Shown here: positions 1 through 13,229 of the stretch, in pieces
How positions within the stretch are numbered: the stretch's first letter is position 1
Layout: each line of letters starts with the position of its first letter
Assembly (NCBI GenBank): GCA_022605955.1
Contig: JAKCOZ010000032.1
Coordinates: forward strand, 7,192,001 to 7,256,000
Direction: 5' to 3'
DNA from: Rallus limicola
Lineage: Eukaryota; Chordata; Aves; Gruiformes; Rallidae
DNA: 64,000 nt
Made by a program: the position numbers and the translations under genes
Notes under the pieces: generated by a model
What the model was told of the DNA's origin: nothing
Databases searched by the model: none
The model's input: only the letters and a program-made list of their open reading frames with translations

Positions 1-3000
1 GTACTGCTGCTGTTTCTAAACTGGACAAATATACTCCATGCCAACTGCACTCGAGTTTTCTATTCCAAATGCTCCTCAAGTTTATTCCACAGTCTCAAGA
101 ATGATGATAACCTGGGGCACCCACAATCATTCCCCCTATCTCTCCCTAGCGTTCCTGTGATTAAGACCTTTGTATTTTTAAAGCAAACGTGGCCCTGATT
201 TATGCCACAACTACAAGCATCCAGAAAGCAAGACTGGCTTAGCAAAGGGCTTATGAGAAATCTGGGTGAAGTGACTGAACTCACCATCACTGAAGTCAGT
301 GGCAAAGGCCAGACAAGGAAACCACTGCTTGTGCAGCACCCAGCTGGCAGAGCACTCAACACCAACCTCTTCCCACGTCTTCTCCCTTGGAATCCGCCTT
401 TCTCTTTCTGCAATAAACAAGGCAAACACTTTACTTCAAAATTAAATGACAGCCTTATAATTTAACACACATTCTTCCTTCCTCCATGAACTGGTCAGTG
501 ACTATACATCAGATACACTACTGATTCTTTGGCTACAACCTTAAACACCATCTCAGGTGGTTCACTCCTATTTACCTGCCTAAAAAGGGAGAATGCAGTT
601 TACACACGTGGTGTAGCAGCAGCATTTCCCAGATTTTCCTGTGCTTGACTTCACAACACCGAAGCAATTCTTGTAACACACACTTTTTACTTTGTGTCTC
701 CTTGGAACCACACACATCAAACGTTCAAAGGTTAGGATGTGGCTATTAACACAATACCTGGCTCCAACTGTCTACAGATCACAACCTGTGTTTTTCAGGC
801 CAAGTCTCATAATAAAACAAAACAATGTTTTCTGAGGCACAACTAAAACTCACCACATCTGACAGATGTGACCGCTCCATAATCATGAGCTGATTATGTA
901 GAAATATGGAAATATCGACATAGAAACCCAAGATCCAGTATTTTTAATGCTCTCAATGCATCTGTTTGGAACAGCTTTTTATTGCTGCCCAGTAAAGTTA
1001 GCATTTCTTTTCAGAAAGAAAGGTTCCTGCTTAATTTGGCAATGCACCCACTACCTCTAAAATCAGAGGCCACCCACTAGGTGCAGGAGTGAGAGCACAG
1101 CCCGAGGCTGCAGCCACATTGCTTGTTCTGAACTGCTTTTGAAGTGAGGGTCCTGCAGCTGCAGGGAGAGGCTGCAGGAGCTCCTGGTGTACCAAAGCTG
1201 GTTCAGGAGGTGGCATGGACGAGCGCAGAGAGAAGCAGCTGGCAGGAATCAGCTTGCAGAGGGAGTTGCCTCACCATGTATGGAATTACATTTGGGGCTG
1301 GTTATTATACGATGCAAATTTTTGCTTTTAAGATCCGTTTCAGTTGCAAAGCCAGGAGGGCCTCAGCACCCCTACATCTTTCATCTGGTAATTAGGGTCA
1401 TTCTCCTCCTGGACCGAATCTTCACTGCTGGTTTTGAGTGGCTGAGCTGAGTTAAGAGAGCAAAGTGAAGAATACTGCTGAGCTGTTAGTCAGGTAACGC
1501 TGTCCAGGGGCAGCATGGGAGCCAGGCTAAGACTCGCTATAAAGAAAGGATTAGAAACAGCCAAGACAATGCATGGATCACCCCAAAACGTTTGTTTTCA
1601 TGTCTGACAGACTGCTGAGATAGAAAAGATGCTTCCTTATCACAGCAGCTCCTTGGTTCCATGGAGACAGATGTGCACTCACGGGTAACACTTGTTTATG
1701 GGCAGATGCACCTGAAGCACGTGAATTTCTCTTCTACAATCTTATTCCTTGTTCTATAACACAAAGCTTCCACATAAACCTTTCCACTGCAGTGTATTTC
1801 CCCAAGGTCTCCAAGTAAAATAAATTAAGTAATTGATGAGCAATTCAGTAGAGCTAAGCATGAATATCACAGACCAACTTAAAATACATTTATGGTTCCT
1901 ACTGGAAAGAAATGGAGTTGTAATTGAAACTTTCATCCGCTGTCCTGAGAGAGAGACTGAACTGTGTATGGGTGACTGGATTACACTAAATACAGAAGAC
2001 TTGAGCCCACATACTTTGGAACCATATATCCATTTGGAAACATAGATTTGGTTTTAAAAGGGACTCTTACTTGCAGACTAAAACTTTCAGTGGAGATTTT
2101 ACTGATTCACATACACCCTTCCTGAGAATCTCTGCAATCAGTAGGCAGAAATATTACCCTAAGTGCAATTTTTAAGCTTGTTACCAATGCCAGAGTGCTA
2201 ATTTCCAAGTTGCTACAGTGATCAAGCCATTCCTGGGCTACCTCTGAGCACAGAGCCTTTATACACTGCCACCACCCCCTTTTTTCCCTCCTATGAAGAG
2301 AGGTGAATTTTTGTATCACAGCCATCACAAAATGAAAGCTACTGACTTTGCCACAGATTGAAAGGGCAGCATTGTAAATGCTCCCAAACTTCATTCACAA
2401 AAGCAGACCTTAAAGCGGCTGAGTTACACCACAGCCTTGGGTCACAGGGGGTCTCTCTCCCAGAGTTGGATGAAGACCTTAGCAAGCATCTCTCCTACAT
2501 CTCACCTTGGTGTAGGAGAAGGCAGCACTCAAAATCAACACGTCGTAGACCTACTGCCAGGGCTGGCAAGGCACACAAAGGAAGACAGGATAACATGCCA
2601 CAAGTAAAGCTGAGAGAAATGAGAAGCTGGTATCCAAAAATTGAAGATAACTTGAGTGTGTTTCCCAGCTGCAAGAAAGCATACTTCACCTAAGTTCATT
2701 TCAATTTCCATTAAAGAAAGTGTAACAACACATAGTCTTGAGCAACAGGAGGAAGGAGACTCAAGAGTTCAACAGAAGAGCAGTGTTTTAAGAGAGGAAA
2801 ACCCCACCATGTATCTAAGACAGTATCAGTCCATTTAGACTTGGCTGTTCAACAAAGAGTTATCTAGCAGCCTAGGTATTTGTCTGAGGCAGTAACTTGC
2901 CTGCCTATTCCAAGAGGTCTGCAAGAGTTCTTAAAGCTTTTTATGGATATCTCAGATCCTTCCACTCCTAAAGAATATATTTATCACTTTTCCTACCCTG

Positions 3001-6000
3001 TTCTTCAACTGCAACCTCAAATATGTACAGGAACAGTTGTCATCAGTAAGGCCTACCTAAGTAAGGCATTTCAGCAATCACACATGGGAAGAGCAGGGCG
3101 TCCAAAGGAGCACCCCAGCTACAGCACTCCAAAGGCAAAAGAATGGGTGCCACCACAGAACCCCTTTTGCTCCTAGGGTCATAAGAGACCACTTGGAGCT
3201 TGGCAGCACCCCTGGTCACCAATGTATTAGACCATAATGCCTGAAGCAGAGAAATGTGTTATTCCAAATAAGTATATAGAGATAAAATACAATAGGTATG
3301 TAATTATACATATATATATATATATGATAAAACTGTAATGGTAAAAAACAGGGTCCCTGAACAAGCAAGGAAACAGTTTCTCATGAGACTAAAAGTTGTA
3401 TGAAGTGTTAGGGTGAGGAGAAACTGGTGTCTGTGTAGAAGAGAGCATGCAAAGAGAGTTCTCAGTGAGACGGCAAACTGAGAGGACTTCTTTTTTATGA
3501 AGTGTAACTTGTCCCACAGCAAACCCATCACAGAGGGTGGGAGCATGTGAGGGGACCAAAAAGCACTGACTGAGCTGTAAGGTGCCTGAGCAGCACTGTA
3601 GGGTGGCTAGAGCTCTCTCCACACACACTAATGCTTTACAAAGCTGCTTTACCACTAGGCAGTTCCTCATGCTACTCAATTACCTACAGTGTCTTGCTGA
3701 AGCTACTGGAGATACCCCCATCATCCTCATTCAAGCATTCACATGCCAGAAAAGCTGTGCCAGGCTTGCTGCAAGCAGCAGCTAGACCCCACAGCCATTT
3801 GTACCAGGCAGGACACCAGGAGCCCTGGCACAGACTCTAGGAGGCTCTTTGTTAAAAGGCTTCTAGTTGGATTTAGGGAAAGATTCACATCTCTTCTTCA
3901 CTACTCATATTTGTCAACTCTCACTCAGCCAGGGCACAGCTTATTTGCCTCAGAATGTCTGAATATAAGGATGAAGTAGCAGGATTCATTGTAGGCATGC
4001 ATGGGCTGGGAGAGTACCATGAAAGCCAGAGGAAGGATCCCTCATGCTTCTAAAAAAAACTTTCTCAAGATATCAATTGCATGGTGAGAAATTTTCCTCA
4101 GCATGGGAGGGAAGAGTCAAGCACAGCCTCTTTCCTGGCTGAGTTGAAGAGCTCACACTGTGGTATGATTTTCACTGCCATTAAAACAGAAAACAACAAG
4201 CCATGATGATGGTCACCATGCTTTGGCACCTGCTCCCAGGTTCATCTTTGTGGCTTCTCAAGGTCTTGCTGAGCACAAACCCTGACAGAGCAGAGCTCAC
4301 ATCCTCAGCTGCTTCGCCTTACAAAGACTGTCCCTGGAGCAAGGGCAACCTCCCCCATTTGCAACCCCATCACAAGAGGCTCCCAGGCAGGGGGCACTTC
4401 TGGGTAACAAGCTCCTGTGTGACACCTTCCTGACAAGGTCTGATGCACAAGGAGTTATGCAGGACCACAGAGCGACTTGCTGACAGAGCACACCGACACC
4501 TGCCCGCTAACCACTGCCAAGCCAACCTTCCTCTTCTGCCTGCAAACAGACAAGGGGAAAGAGACATTTGGGCAGACTTTGTAGGGGAAAGTCTTAATCC
4601 AAAATAAAGGTAGCTCAAGGATAATTGTGGGAGATTTGGGAATAGGGGAGTCATTTGTTCTTTGCAGACAATTACTGGCCATGAATCATTTACAAGGAGG
4701 ATAATGAGACACCGGAGAGCGTGATACTGAATTAAAAACGACAATCCTGATCTTTATCCTTTTCCATTATTCCCCTTAGTAAAATTGCATGGGATTTTCC
4801 TAGACAGGAGAAGTCCTTGCTGCTAATTAAACTATCTTTCAACATTTGGAGGTAAGACTAAAACATTTGGAGAACTAATGCACAGGAGGAGAAGGCAGGA
4901 GAACAGCAAGGACTGTGTTACTTGATTCCTGTGCAGCTCCAGAATCAATTCCTACATGAAAAGCACAGTTTCAGGAAAATATTAGTTTTGTCAATGTATA
5001 TTTTTATGTGAAAACAAGACCAAAATATCTTGGTTTAAGTAGTTTGAATCAAATAAAATTCTTTCTGCTTGGCAGGATGACAGGAAGAACTTTTGCTTTG
5101 AGTTAGTTCAACTGTGAATTGTTTCTCAAGAGCAGCAGGTTGGAACAGCAGCATTCTCATATGGCACCCCCACGATGAGCTCCTGGGCAAATTTCAATGC
5201 CTTTTCTCTCTCTCTCCCCTTCTTTACCCCTACAGCAAGTTCTGTCATAGTCAGGATTTCCTAGAGTTGACCAAAAAGTTCACACAGGGTTTTTTCCTTG
5301 CCTAGCCATCAGTCTGTACCACGGGAGATGGGATCTGTTAGCAACAAGCAGCAACTGAGTATATTGCTGCTACCAGAGGCAGCAGTGTCGCTGAAGCAGC
5401 TCAAATTTAGCTGTAGGCAAAGCCAAGGAAGTGAATACTTTAACCTTTCCCAAATTCAGCTTTTAAATGTTTCAACTATCTGGTAAGATTTAGGAAGAAA
5501 AAAATGCTGAAATGTCTCAGCTTTCTGCAGAATGGGAATTCTGGCTTTTGCAGAGCTCTGCATTTTGCTACCAGTGGTTTGAAGTACAGAACAGGGCATG
5601 GCTGTCATCTCCATCCAAAGCAGCCTGTACACACTTGTTCCAATATATTAATCTGCTACTTTTAGTCTTGTTAGTCTTACTTCTTGCAATCCTGAATCTT
5701 CCAAAGTACTGATCAGCAAACCTATGCTGAACATACATGAAAAAATACTTGATTTCCTCCATGCATTTTGAGCACTAGAGACACAAATCTTTTCAAACTA
5801 CTGCTATGACAGCTGGTTTAACAAACTATTTCTTTCTTAAGAGCTTTAATTTGCCATACTTATTGTCATTCAGCTTTTTGGGCATCTTATTCTGGGGCCA
5901 GGATGACCCACAATTACCCACATACTTAAACCCCCTTCCCCAAAATGCCTTCCCTCTATTACATAACCATTTACTGGGCCCAGCCCTGAGGTCATGAAAG

Positions 6001-7172
6001 TAACAGAGACTAAGCCACTCCCAGCAGCATTTCATCAGGCTTTTACTGCAGCTGCCTGCCTATGCATAGGTAATAAATGAGATTTTTGCTGTACAAAGTA
6101 ATAAATAGACAACAGAAAACAAAACCCATTCCACTGAATCATGCCAGGGAGGGAGTATTAGCTTCTTCCCAAAAATACACTGTACTTTTAATCATTTCCT
6201 TTCTTGGAGACCGCAGTAAGTAAGGCTACTACACAGCTGCTCTGACACATAGCTCACAGCAAACATGCAGATGAGTAAACAGCACTTCAGAGCTAGAGAA
6301 CAAAGATAAGCCTGCAATGGTTAACTCAGCTGATTCTGTCTGATAGCAAGCATGACAACATGCAATCCAAACCCTAACAGCTCCATTCTTCTCTAATAAT
6401 TTTAAGAGATAAGCAGAAAAGAAATTTCCTTTTTAATAAGGCTTCTACTATCCTGAGACATAGCCCTTGCCCAACAAGTTCCAGCTCAATGTGAGGTTTT
6501 ATAGCGAGCCCAGAAAATCTGGGTTTAACACCTAAATGCTGACACAACCCTAAGTGTGACAGAAAGAACAACACTACTCTCATTTCTGATGCAATCCTGT
6601 CAATATGGTTAGCAGATCAAGGTTGCACTTACTTTTAATTTTCATTCTTTACTACTTAAGGCTTCTCAGGGGTTTCCTGTTACTTCTCTTGGTTTTGTAA
6701 ACCAAACCTACAAAACATCCCCCGTGCTCATGGTGCACTATCAACAGCAGATGATATAATATCATGTATTCTGTGCTGCAGTCAACTAATGCAGAAGCTA
6801 AAATCATTGGGTAACAGTTATTCCAGGGACAGCCTTGCAGACATGCTGAGATTTAATTTAAGAGTGAATTTATTAGGACTTGAAGGAAATCTCAAATGAG
6901 AAAATATGCAGGAGATGCTGGCTCAGTTACACATGCATGAGCTACTAACTTGAAGCTAATGAACAAAAATCATCTCTGGAATTTCTCTCATGTAGAAAGC
7001 CTGAACAGAATAAAACCACTTCTTAAAAACTTACATGGGCAGAAACAGCATGGTCATAGGTGGGTAGTGGCCATATTTTTAAGTGTGCCAAGATGGGTCT
7101 AACATCAGCTTCTGAAAGACTGCAGAATTTGTACCAACACATGGCTCTTCCCTCCAAAGACTGCTGTGCAGC
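1..7172. other. Single-copy non-coding DNA, no gene recognised
   Basis: This 7-kb stretch is AT-rich and shows no recognisable exon, RNA gene or transposon. The longest open frames are about 121 codons (60-425, minus) and 124 codons (4370-4744, minus). Neither resembles a known family and both have low-complexity composition expected of chance frames. A TA microsatellite lies at 3305-3326. It could be intergenic or intronic; nothing in the sequence separates these. Confidence 0.6.
3305..3326. repeat. (TA)n microsatellite
   Basis: An alternating TA run of about 20 bases lies in AT-rich surroundings. It is a simple repeat likely to vary in length between individuals; no function is suggested. 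Confidence 0.85.
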
Positions 7173-7240
7173 TGCTGGGCCTCCTGTGGCAAGGGCTCAC
7201 CCAAGGTGCTAGGCCTCCCATGGCAAGGGCTCACTTGAGG
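7173..7240. repeat. Diverged 34-bp tandem duplication
   Basis: Two adjacent 34-base units (7173-7206 and 7207-7240) share the core GGCAAGGGCTCAC and end in AAGG or GAGG. Aligned by eye without gaps they differ at six positions, and all six are transitions. This is an old local duplication in single-copy DNA. It has no obvious coding or transposon connection. Confidence 0.7.
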
Positions 7241-10200
7241 CAGTATCTAGGCAGCTCTAGGCTGGCAGCCACGTACAGCAGCTGGTTGTCTGGCTGCTGA
7301 CAGCCACCACTTCCATGCAGGACTGCAAGATCCTGCTTTGCACTGGCTGCCCCAGAACAAGGACAAGATGTTATGTCCAGTTTGTGGAGTCAAGGAGATG
7401 CGCTAATGCCCAGATCTGCAGTCTGGTCTGAGCTGATCTCAACCTGAACTGCCACAGCTCCACTGCTGGCTGAAACAACATCTGAAAATACCAACTTCTT
7501 TAGCAACAGCCCTTAAACAGCATGGTTATTCTCCAGACAGCTCAGGGCACAGGCTTTCTTTGCTTTGCCTGCCACTTTTGGAAGACTGACTAAATCCAAA
7601 ATAAGGCACAAACATTAAGAAGACACATCGCCACTGGGAAGACTGCCAGCGGCCTGGCCAGAGCAGGGTCTGCAACGTGAGCTGGCAGCGCTGCTCCCCT
7701 GGTAAACTGCAAGGGAAACACATCGGGGCTGCTCCTTTTCCACCCCCAAGCTCACCAACATCTCACCCCAGGGAAAGGAGACCATCCAATCGCTAGTAGT
7801 GCCCAAAATCTTTTGCATTATAAGCATCCAAGCACTCAGCAGCAAGCTGAGTCTGATAGAGTCTAATTTCAGATAAGCTAAACATTATTACAGCAGTGCC
7901 TGACTAAAATAAGCATAATCTAATAACATCTATACTGTATTACAGACCTCATTTATTTTTAAAGACAGAGCATTTTAATTCTGTGTATGTCAAAGCAAAT
8001 GGGAATCATTATTTGACTAAAAGAGGCAGAAATTAAACAGAGATAATCAGCAGGCCACGGCCAGAGCCAAAAATGGAGGCCTAGACTCTCAAGAGTGTTT
8101 CCTGTTAAGCTGCACCATCTCCAAGTGAAGGATTAATGATATCATAATGCCAATTTTCTAAGGCAATGATGCCCTTTGTGGCTCTCAACCACTGGGGTTA
8201 CTATCAAATAAACTGCAGTTATGGTAACTGTTCCAGTCATTCTTGCACTCAATTTTATAGCATGCTAGCACATTTCTGACCAAAAAAAATTATACCCTTC
8301 ACTGAAATGGAGCAGTTGAAGAAAAATCTGGTTTTCAGTTATACCCAGCTACTGCTATAAACCAATTCTGTCACAGTGACAGTTCACTGCAGCTCCAGGC
8401 AGCTTTTCCTGTTGTTTCCTACCATATACTGCAGAACAATGCCCGTTACTGGCATTTTGATAGAGTAACCTAGTTCATTATCATTCAGCTATGCAAGATT
8501 CATTATAAATGACCTGCAGAGCCCTTTGCAGGATGCAGGCCAGCTAGTGCAGCTCAAACCGCATCTGGGCAGAGGGGTGAAGCGGTACTTCCCAGAGCAC
8601 GCAGCACAGCACCCCTCGCTCTCACAGAGAGCTTGCCAAGCAGGTCTGAAAAGCTGCTTTTCCTAGGTGGAAGGGTTTCTTTTGAAGCCTCCTGTGTTTC
8701 ACAAACTTGTGTTTTAAAAACACAGGCAGCATCCCTTTCACTGGAGGAGCAGCAGGTCCCAAGGTAATACTTCCCTTGCAATCGCTGGGTTTCATACTTT
8801 CTAAACTGCTTTTAGCTTATCCTGCCCTGAAGAAGCTTAGAAACTTCCTGGTAGTGGTCCAGTTACTAAGTACCAAACCACATTTTTACACAGATCTATT
8901 TAAATATACATCCTCAGTAAATTCTCTATGTTTCACCAGACTACGTACAAAGTTCACCTTATAAACAGTAATTGCCTCTGCCTTTATCCACCTTCACTGC
9001 CCAGTACGAGGCGATCAGGCATTGTGTCACTTTACCTCAAGTGCTGGATTCTGGAGAAGCTGTACCCCACTCCTAGGGTACAGGCAGAGATGGAGATGAA
9101 AGCTGTGCTATTCCTGCACACTTACACAGGACTCGCCTAAGCTGAATCAATTCCTACACCAAACGACAGGCAGTGGGTGAGGATGAAGAGTCAAGACCAA
9201 GTTTTTCTTTTCCTGAAGATCTACAGAAAGAATTGGTCTCCTGTAATATCCCTCCTAGGATTTCAAGTGCCATGAGCTTCTCTCCCTTTTCTTTGCTTCA
9301 TTTAGGACTCACATTTGTCTTATGCTGTTCACACCAGCCTTCAATACAACCCAAACAGCTTATCTACTGTGCAAGATTAATGCATTCCTGTAAACAGACA
9401 TCTTCTGAACCAGTTAAGGAGTGGATTTTTGAGACCTTTCTTCATCTTCCTGCTCTTGACTCCATCTTAAAGTGGCATTTATGCACACTGATGGTGACTG
9501 AAAACTACTTGGTGGTATTTAGCTCACAATTTCCCCTTACACTCAAGGACTGATTGATGTATTTATTTATTGTGAACCTTGAGAAGCCTTTTCTCCTTTG
9601 ATTGCTCCCTGCAGATAAGTTCCCTCAGGCCTCTTACTCTGATCCCATGGCAAAACTGGATCCATTTCCAGCTTCTTAGCACTGCCAGCACACAGCCACC
9701 AGACCAATACCCTTCTTCCTAATGCCAACTGTTGGTTCATGGAGTGTTTAGACAACAGAAAAAGCATTAAAAGACATGTTGAACTTCTGGGCTTGATCTC
9801 CTCACTCCATGGCTTCCACCACAGGATCCATATCTATAAAGAGATATTTATGATACCAGCACCCCATGGTCTAAGGTTTCCAACAAATGGTCAAATTTTG
9901 CTGCTAGAAAATATCTTTATTCCTGTGTTTTCTGTCTTGTTTTGGTATATGTGGGGTAAATGAACAGAATAATTTGTACAGATATCTTCACTTTGGTGCA
10001 AAATTCTTGTCTGGAGATGTCTCATTGCTTTTGCCTGGTTCTCTCCTCCTCCTTTGAGGATTCCTAAGTGAGAGAAAACTGCATGCTTGTCTCTCCTTAT
10101 ACCAGATTTAGTGTGTTTCCTCCATCAAGGTGACATCGCTTGCAGATCATGCAGAGCACAACTAACAGATCCAGTTGAGAACAACAGTGCCATCCCATTA

Positions 10201-12691
10201 AAGTTTAAGGGCTGAGATGAGAGAAGAAAAGATGAGAGAAGGCATTCCAGGCTTACCTTAAACGCGTGGAATCACTAAAATGACACCACTGAGGACTGTT
10301 CTCTTGTTTTCTTCTATGCTTTTGCTCACAGGGATTGTATGCCTGTCATAATGCTTTGCCTCCCACCCTGCCCCCTGAAGCCTGTGAAGCTGTGGCAGCC
10401 TCCCCTCCCCTTTATGCTCCCTGTGTTTTCCAAGCAGTCCACTTCACCTGAAGCTCTGTCCTTTGCTTTGTCTCCATGTGAAATCTGTGCATCCTTCTAC
10501 AGGTAGTGATTCTACTTCAGTCTTCAGACAGTCCAGGAAGATGTAGGTGTGGCTGAGAGGAGTAATTCAGCCTGTTGTAGAGTAGAGAGATTTAGTAGCA
10601 CAGTGTGTCTTTCACAGGGACTGGGATCACAGTTACTCTCATCCCTGGTATCAGCTACAAATGTGACTGCCAGGTTACACTGCCACGTTATCAAGCTGGT
10701 CTCTGATGAGCCCTCCATCCCTCCACACTATTTGGCAAACAGACTATTCTCTGTAGGTGCTGATCTACTGCCTTGAAGAGCATCTAACAGTTTTTGAGGT
10801 GGGTTTTTTCCAAGTACAGATATATCTTCTTCTAGCTCCTCTGCTCCTCGCTTGCTGGTCTGCCAATCATCGCATCTATACAGATTTCTTTGAATACTCC
10901 TTCTAGCTCTCTCCCCTGCCTGGATCATTACAGAAAGGAAAAACAAAAATGCTTTTAAAATGTCTGAAAAGAGGAATTATACTTACCTCACAAAGCATGT
11001 ATGAGGCAGTAAAACCCTTCTGCACCTATAAATTTTCAAGACTTCTGTCTGAGTTCAAGACTTCTTTTCCCCTCCCCCCCAACTGCTGTGTCTCCTTCTC
11101 TTCTCCCTCCCCTTTTTATCCTCTCCCCATCTACAAGGTTTGGTGGTGCCAAGGTACTGCTCAAGTGTCTGGGTTTATAATTTTTCAACTTATGTTTATC
11201 AGCATTTTCCAACTTACATTATAAATCAGCTCAGTTACCAACTAAACCCACAGTTTGCTCAATTTTAGCTGGAAATGAAAGGTGGAAGAAAGAAAGTGAA
11301 AACATGGAACAGAAATCTCCTAACAGTTGCTGGCCCTGAATATGAAAGCTGGTTTTGGACTGAGAATAAAAACAGGGGACCTAAAGAAACCTTCTGGCAG
11401 AGAAGGAGGAAAACCATTAGCCTCCCAGCTTACTCTTTAGAGCATCAAGTGACAAACCTCTATGGCAGCAGGCCTGCAGCCCACCTGAGCGCTGTCCCCG
11501 AGCTCATGCAGGGAGCGTGCCCCAGGAGGGCAGTGGGGATGGTGGTGACCATGGGAATGGCCAGAGGCAGCACTTGTGGCTTGCTTTCATGGCATAGGTA
11601 TCCTGCCAACGACATGCTCATCCAATGTGACAAAATCACTTTTTTTTCAGGGCCTTTCTCATCTATTTTTTATGTTCAACTTAAATGTTTTGTTTTTAAT
11701 TTAACAATAAACGACCAACAATAAGAGAGTAAGAAAATACCACGAGACAAGGATCTGGAGACAGTGGAGTCCTCTTGTATGGCTGGCCAAACTGTATGTA
11801 GAGCCAGGCAAGAATTCAATGTGTTTCCTTATCACAGCTGTGCAGACAGTTTGCCAAAGGCTACTTTAATTTAAAATGCAGAACCATACACTTCTGCCAT
11901 ACTTATGGGAAGCATTCTTGTCACAATGCATATCTGCACTTACATTTAGCACCACAAACTGTAGAAAATAGTTATGGGGGGAAAAAAAAATTGAATCCTG
12001 CATTTCTGCTTGAAATCCAATCTCTGCAATGGAAATTGTTCCTTCACAAGGCAAAGGGAAGGTGGATGCCTGACATTCTCTGCTCTCCTATTTTTAGCTC
12101 TTTAAAATGTTGTCTTGTGGGGTTATGGTTGGGAAGATGTGGGTACAACTCAAACAGCAGCTATTCAATAGTTGAAAAATCAGAATGAAATAAAATTAGA
12201 GGATTTATATAATGCATAAAACCCATATTCAGCTAAGTATCTTCTCTCTGAGAAGCCTAACGATCCTAACCCATGCCACTGCAACTAGGATTTCTGAGAT
12301 CTTTTTCCAACTTGTTTTATTTATACCTACAGTAGCTGAATGGTAGTACATCAGGATAAATCTCAGGCTCACTGCCATGACTGGATTAATTTTCCTAATT
12401 ACCAATCAATTTTTCTTTCAGCTCATTCCTCATTCTAGTACACAGTGATACCCCTAATTCACACAATATGGCCTTTAAATGTCAAATCACAAGTACATGG
12501 GGAAAAAACCCAAAGGCATGGGATAAATCTGAAAGCTATCCATAGACACAACTGGGCAGAAAGAGAACTGACTGACCACAGTGCCCTCCACCCCCTCCAC
12601 TGCATGCAACAAGCCATGAGGACCCACATTCTAGGAATGCATTTTTCAAGATAAAACGACCCAGGAGAGAAAGAGCAAAATGGGTTTCCAA
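7241..12691. other. Single-copy non-coding DNA
   Basis: No gene or interspersed repeat is recognised here. The longest open frame is 149 codons on the plus strand (11275-11724). Its product has no recognisable domain, signal peptide or membrane segment, and I treat it as chance. A second frame of 126 codons (9173-9553, plus) is equally uninformative. A pyrimidine-rich tract lies near 11060-11130. The part around 7940-8200 has the dense, varied motif content of possible regulatory DNA, including a perfect CArG-type box, CCAAAAATGG, at 8067-8076. Confidence 0.55.
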
Positions 12692-13229
12692 AATCACAGT
12701 CACAGAATCACGGGGGTTGGAAGGGACCTCCAGAGATCATCAGGTCCAACCCCCCTGCCAAAGCAGGTAGCTTAGGGCAGATCACACAGATAGACATCCA
12801 GATAGGTCTTGAATATCTCCAGAGAAGGAGACTCCACACCCCCCTGGGCAGCCTGTCCCAGGGCTCTGTCAACCTCACTGTGAAACAGTTCTTCTGCATA
12901 TTGGTGTGGAACTTCCTGTGCTCCCACCTGAAGCCATCGCCCCTTGTCCTGTCCCCACAGACCACCGAGAAGGGGCTGGCCATTTCCCCCTGTGTCCCAC
13001 ACTTCAGGTATCCATAACCATCGATCAGATCCCCTCTCAGCCTTCTTTTCTCCAGGCTGAACAGCCCCAGCTCACTCAGCCTTTCTTCACAGGGGAGATG
13101 CTCCAGTCCTTTAATCATCTCTGTAGCCTCCTCTGGACTCTCTCCAGAAGGTCCCTGTCTTTTTTATCCCAGGGAGCCCAGCACTGGACACAACACTCCA
13201 GGTGGGGCCTGACCAGGGCAGAGTAGAAA
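12692..13229 (-). mobile_element. CR1 LINE, 3' fragment
   Basis: The element lies on the minus strand: the plus strand opens with the complement of a CR1 3' tail (TCACAGAATCAC) followed by the complement of the usual GGTTGGAAGGGACCTC-type 3' end. Reading on the minus strand, the 5' part holds the C-terminal end of CR1 ORF2, and a 136-codon frame (12708-13118) contains the characteristic LGLFSLEKRRLRGDLI segment. The catalytic reverse-transcriptase domain is absent because the copy is 5'-truncated near 13229, as is normal for CR1. It cannot move by itself. It is a well preserved but inactive copy. Confidence 0.93.

Noticed and set aside
11275..11724. 149-codon plus frame as a gene
   Set aside because: No domain, no homology recognised, and composition like the surroundings. 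Chance length for this much DNA.
12708..13118. 136-codon minus frame with conserved-looking protein
   Set aside because: It is the C-terminal end of CR1 ORF2 in a 5'-truncated LINE, so it is recorded as mobile-element sequence and not as a host gene.
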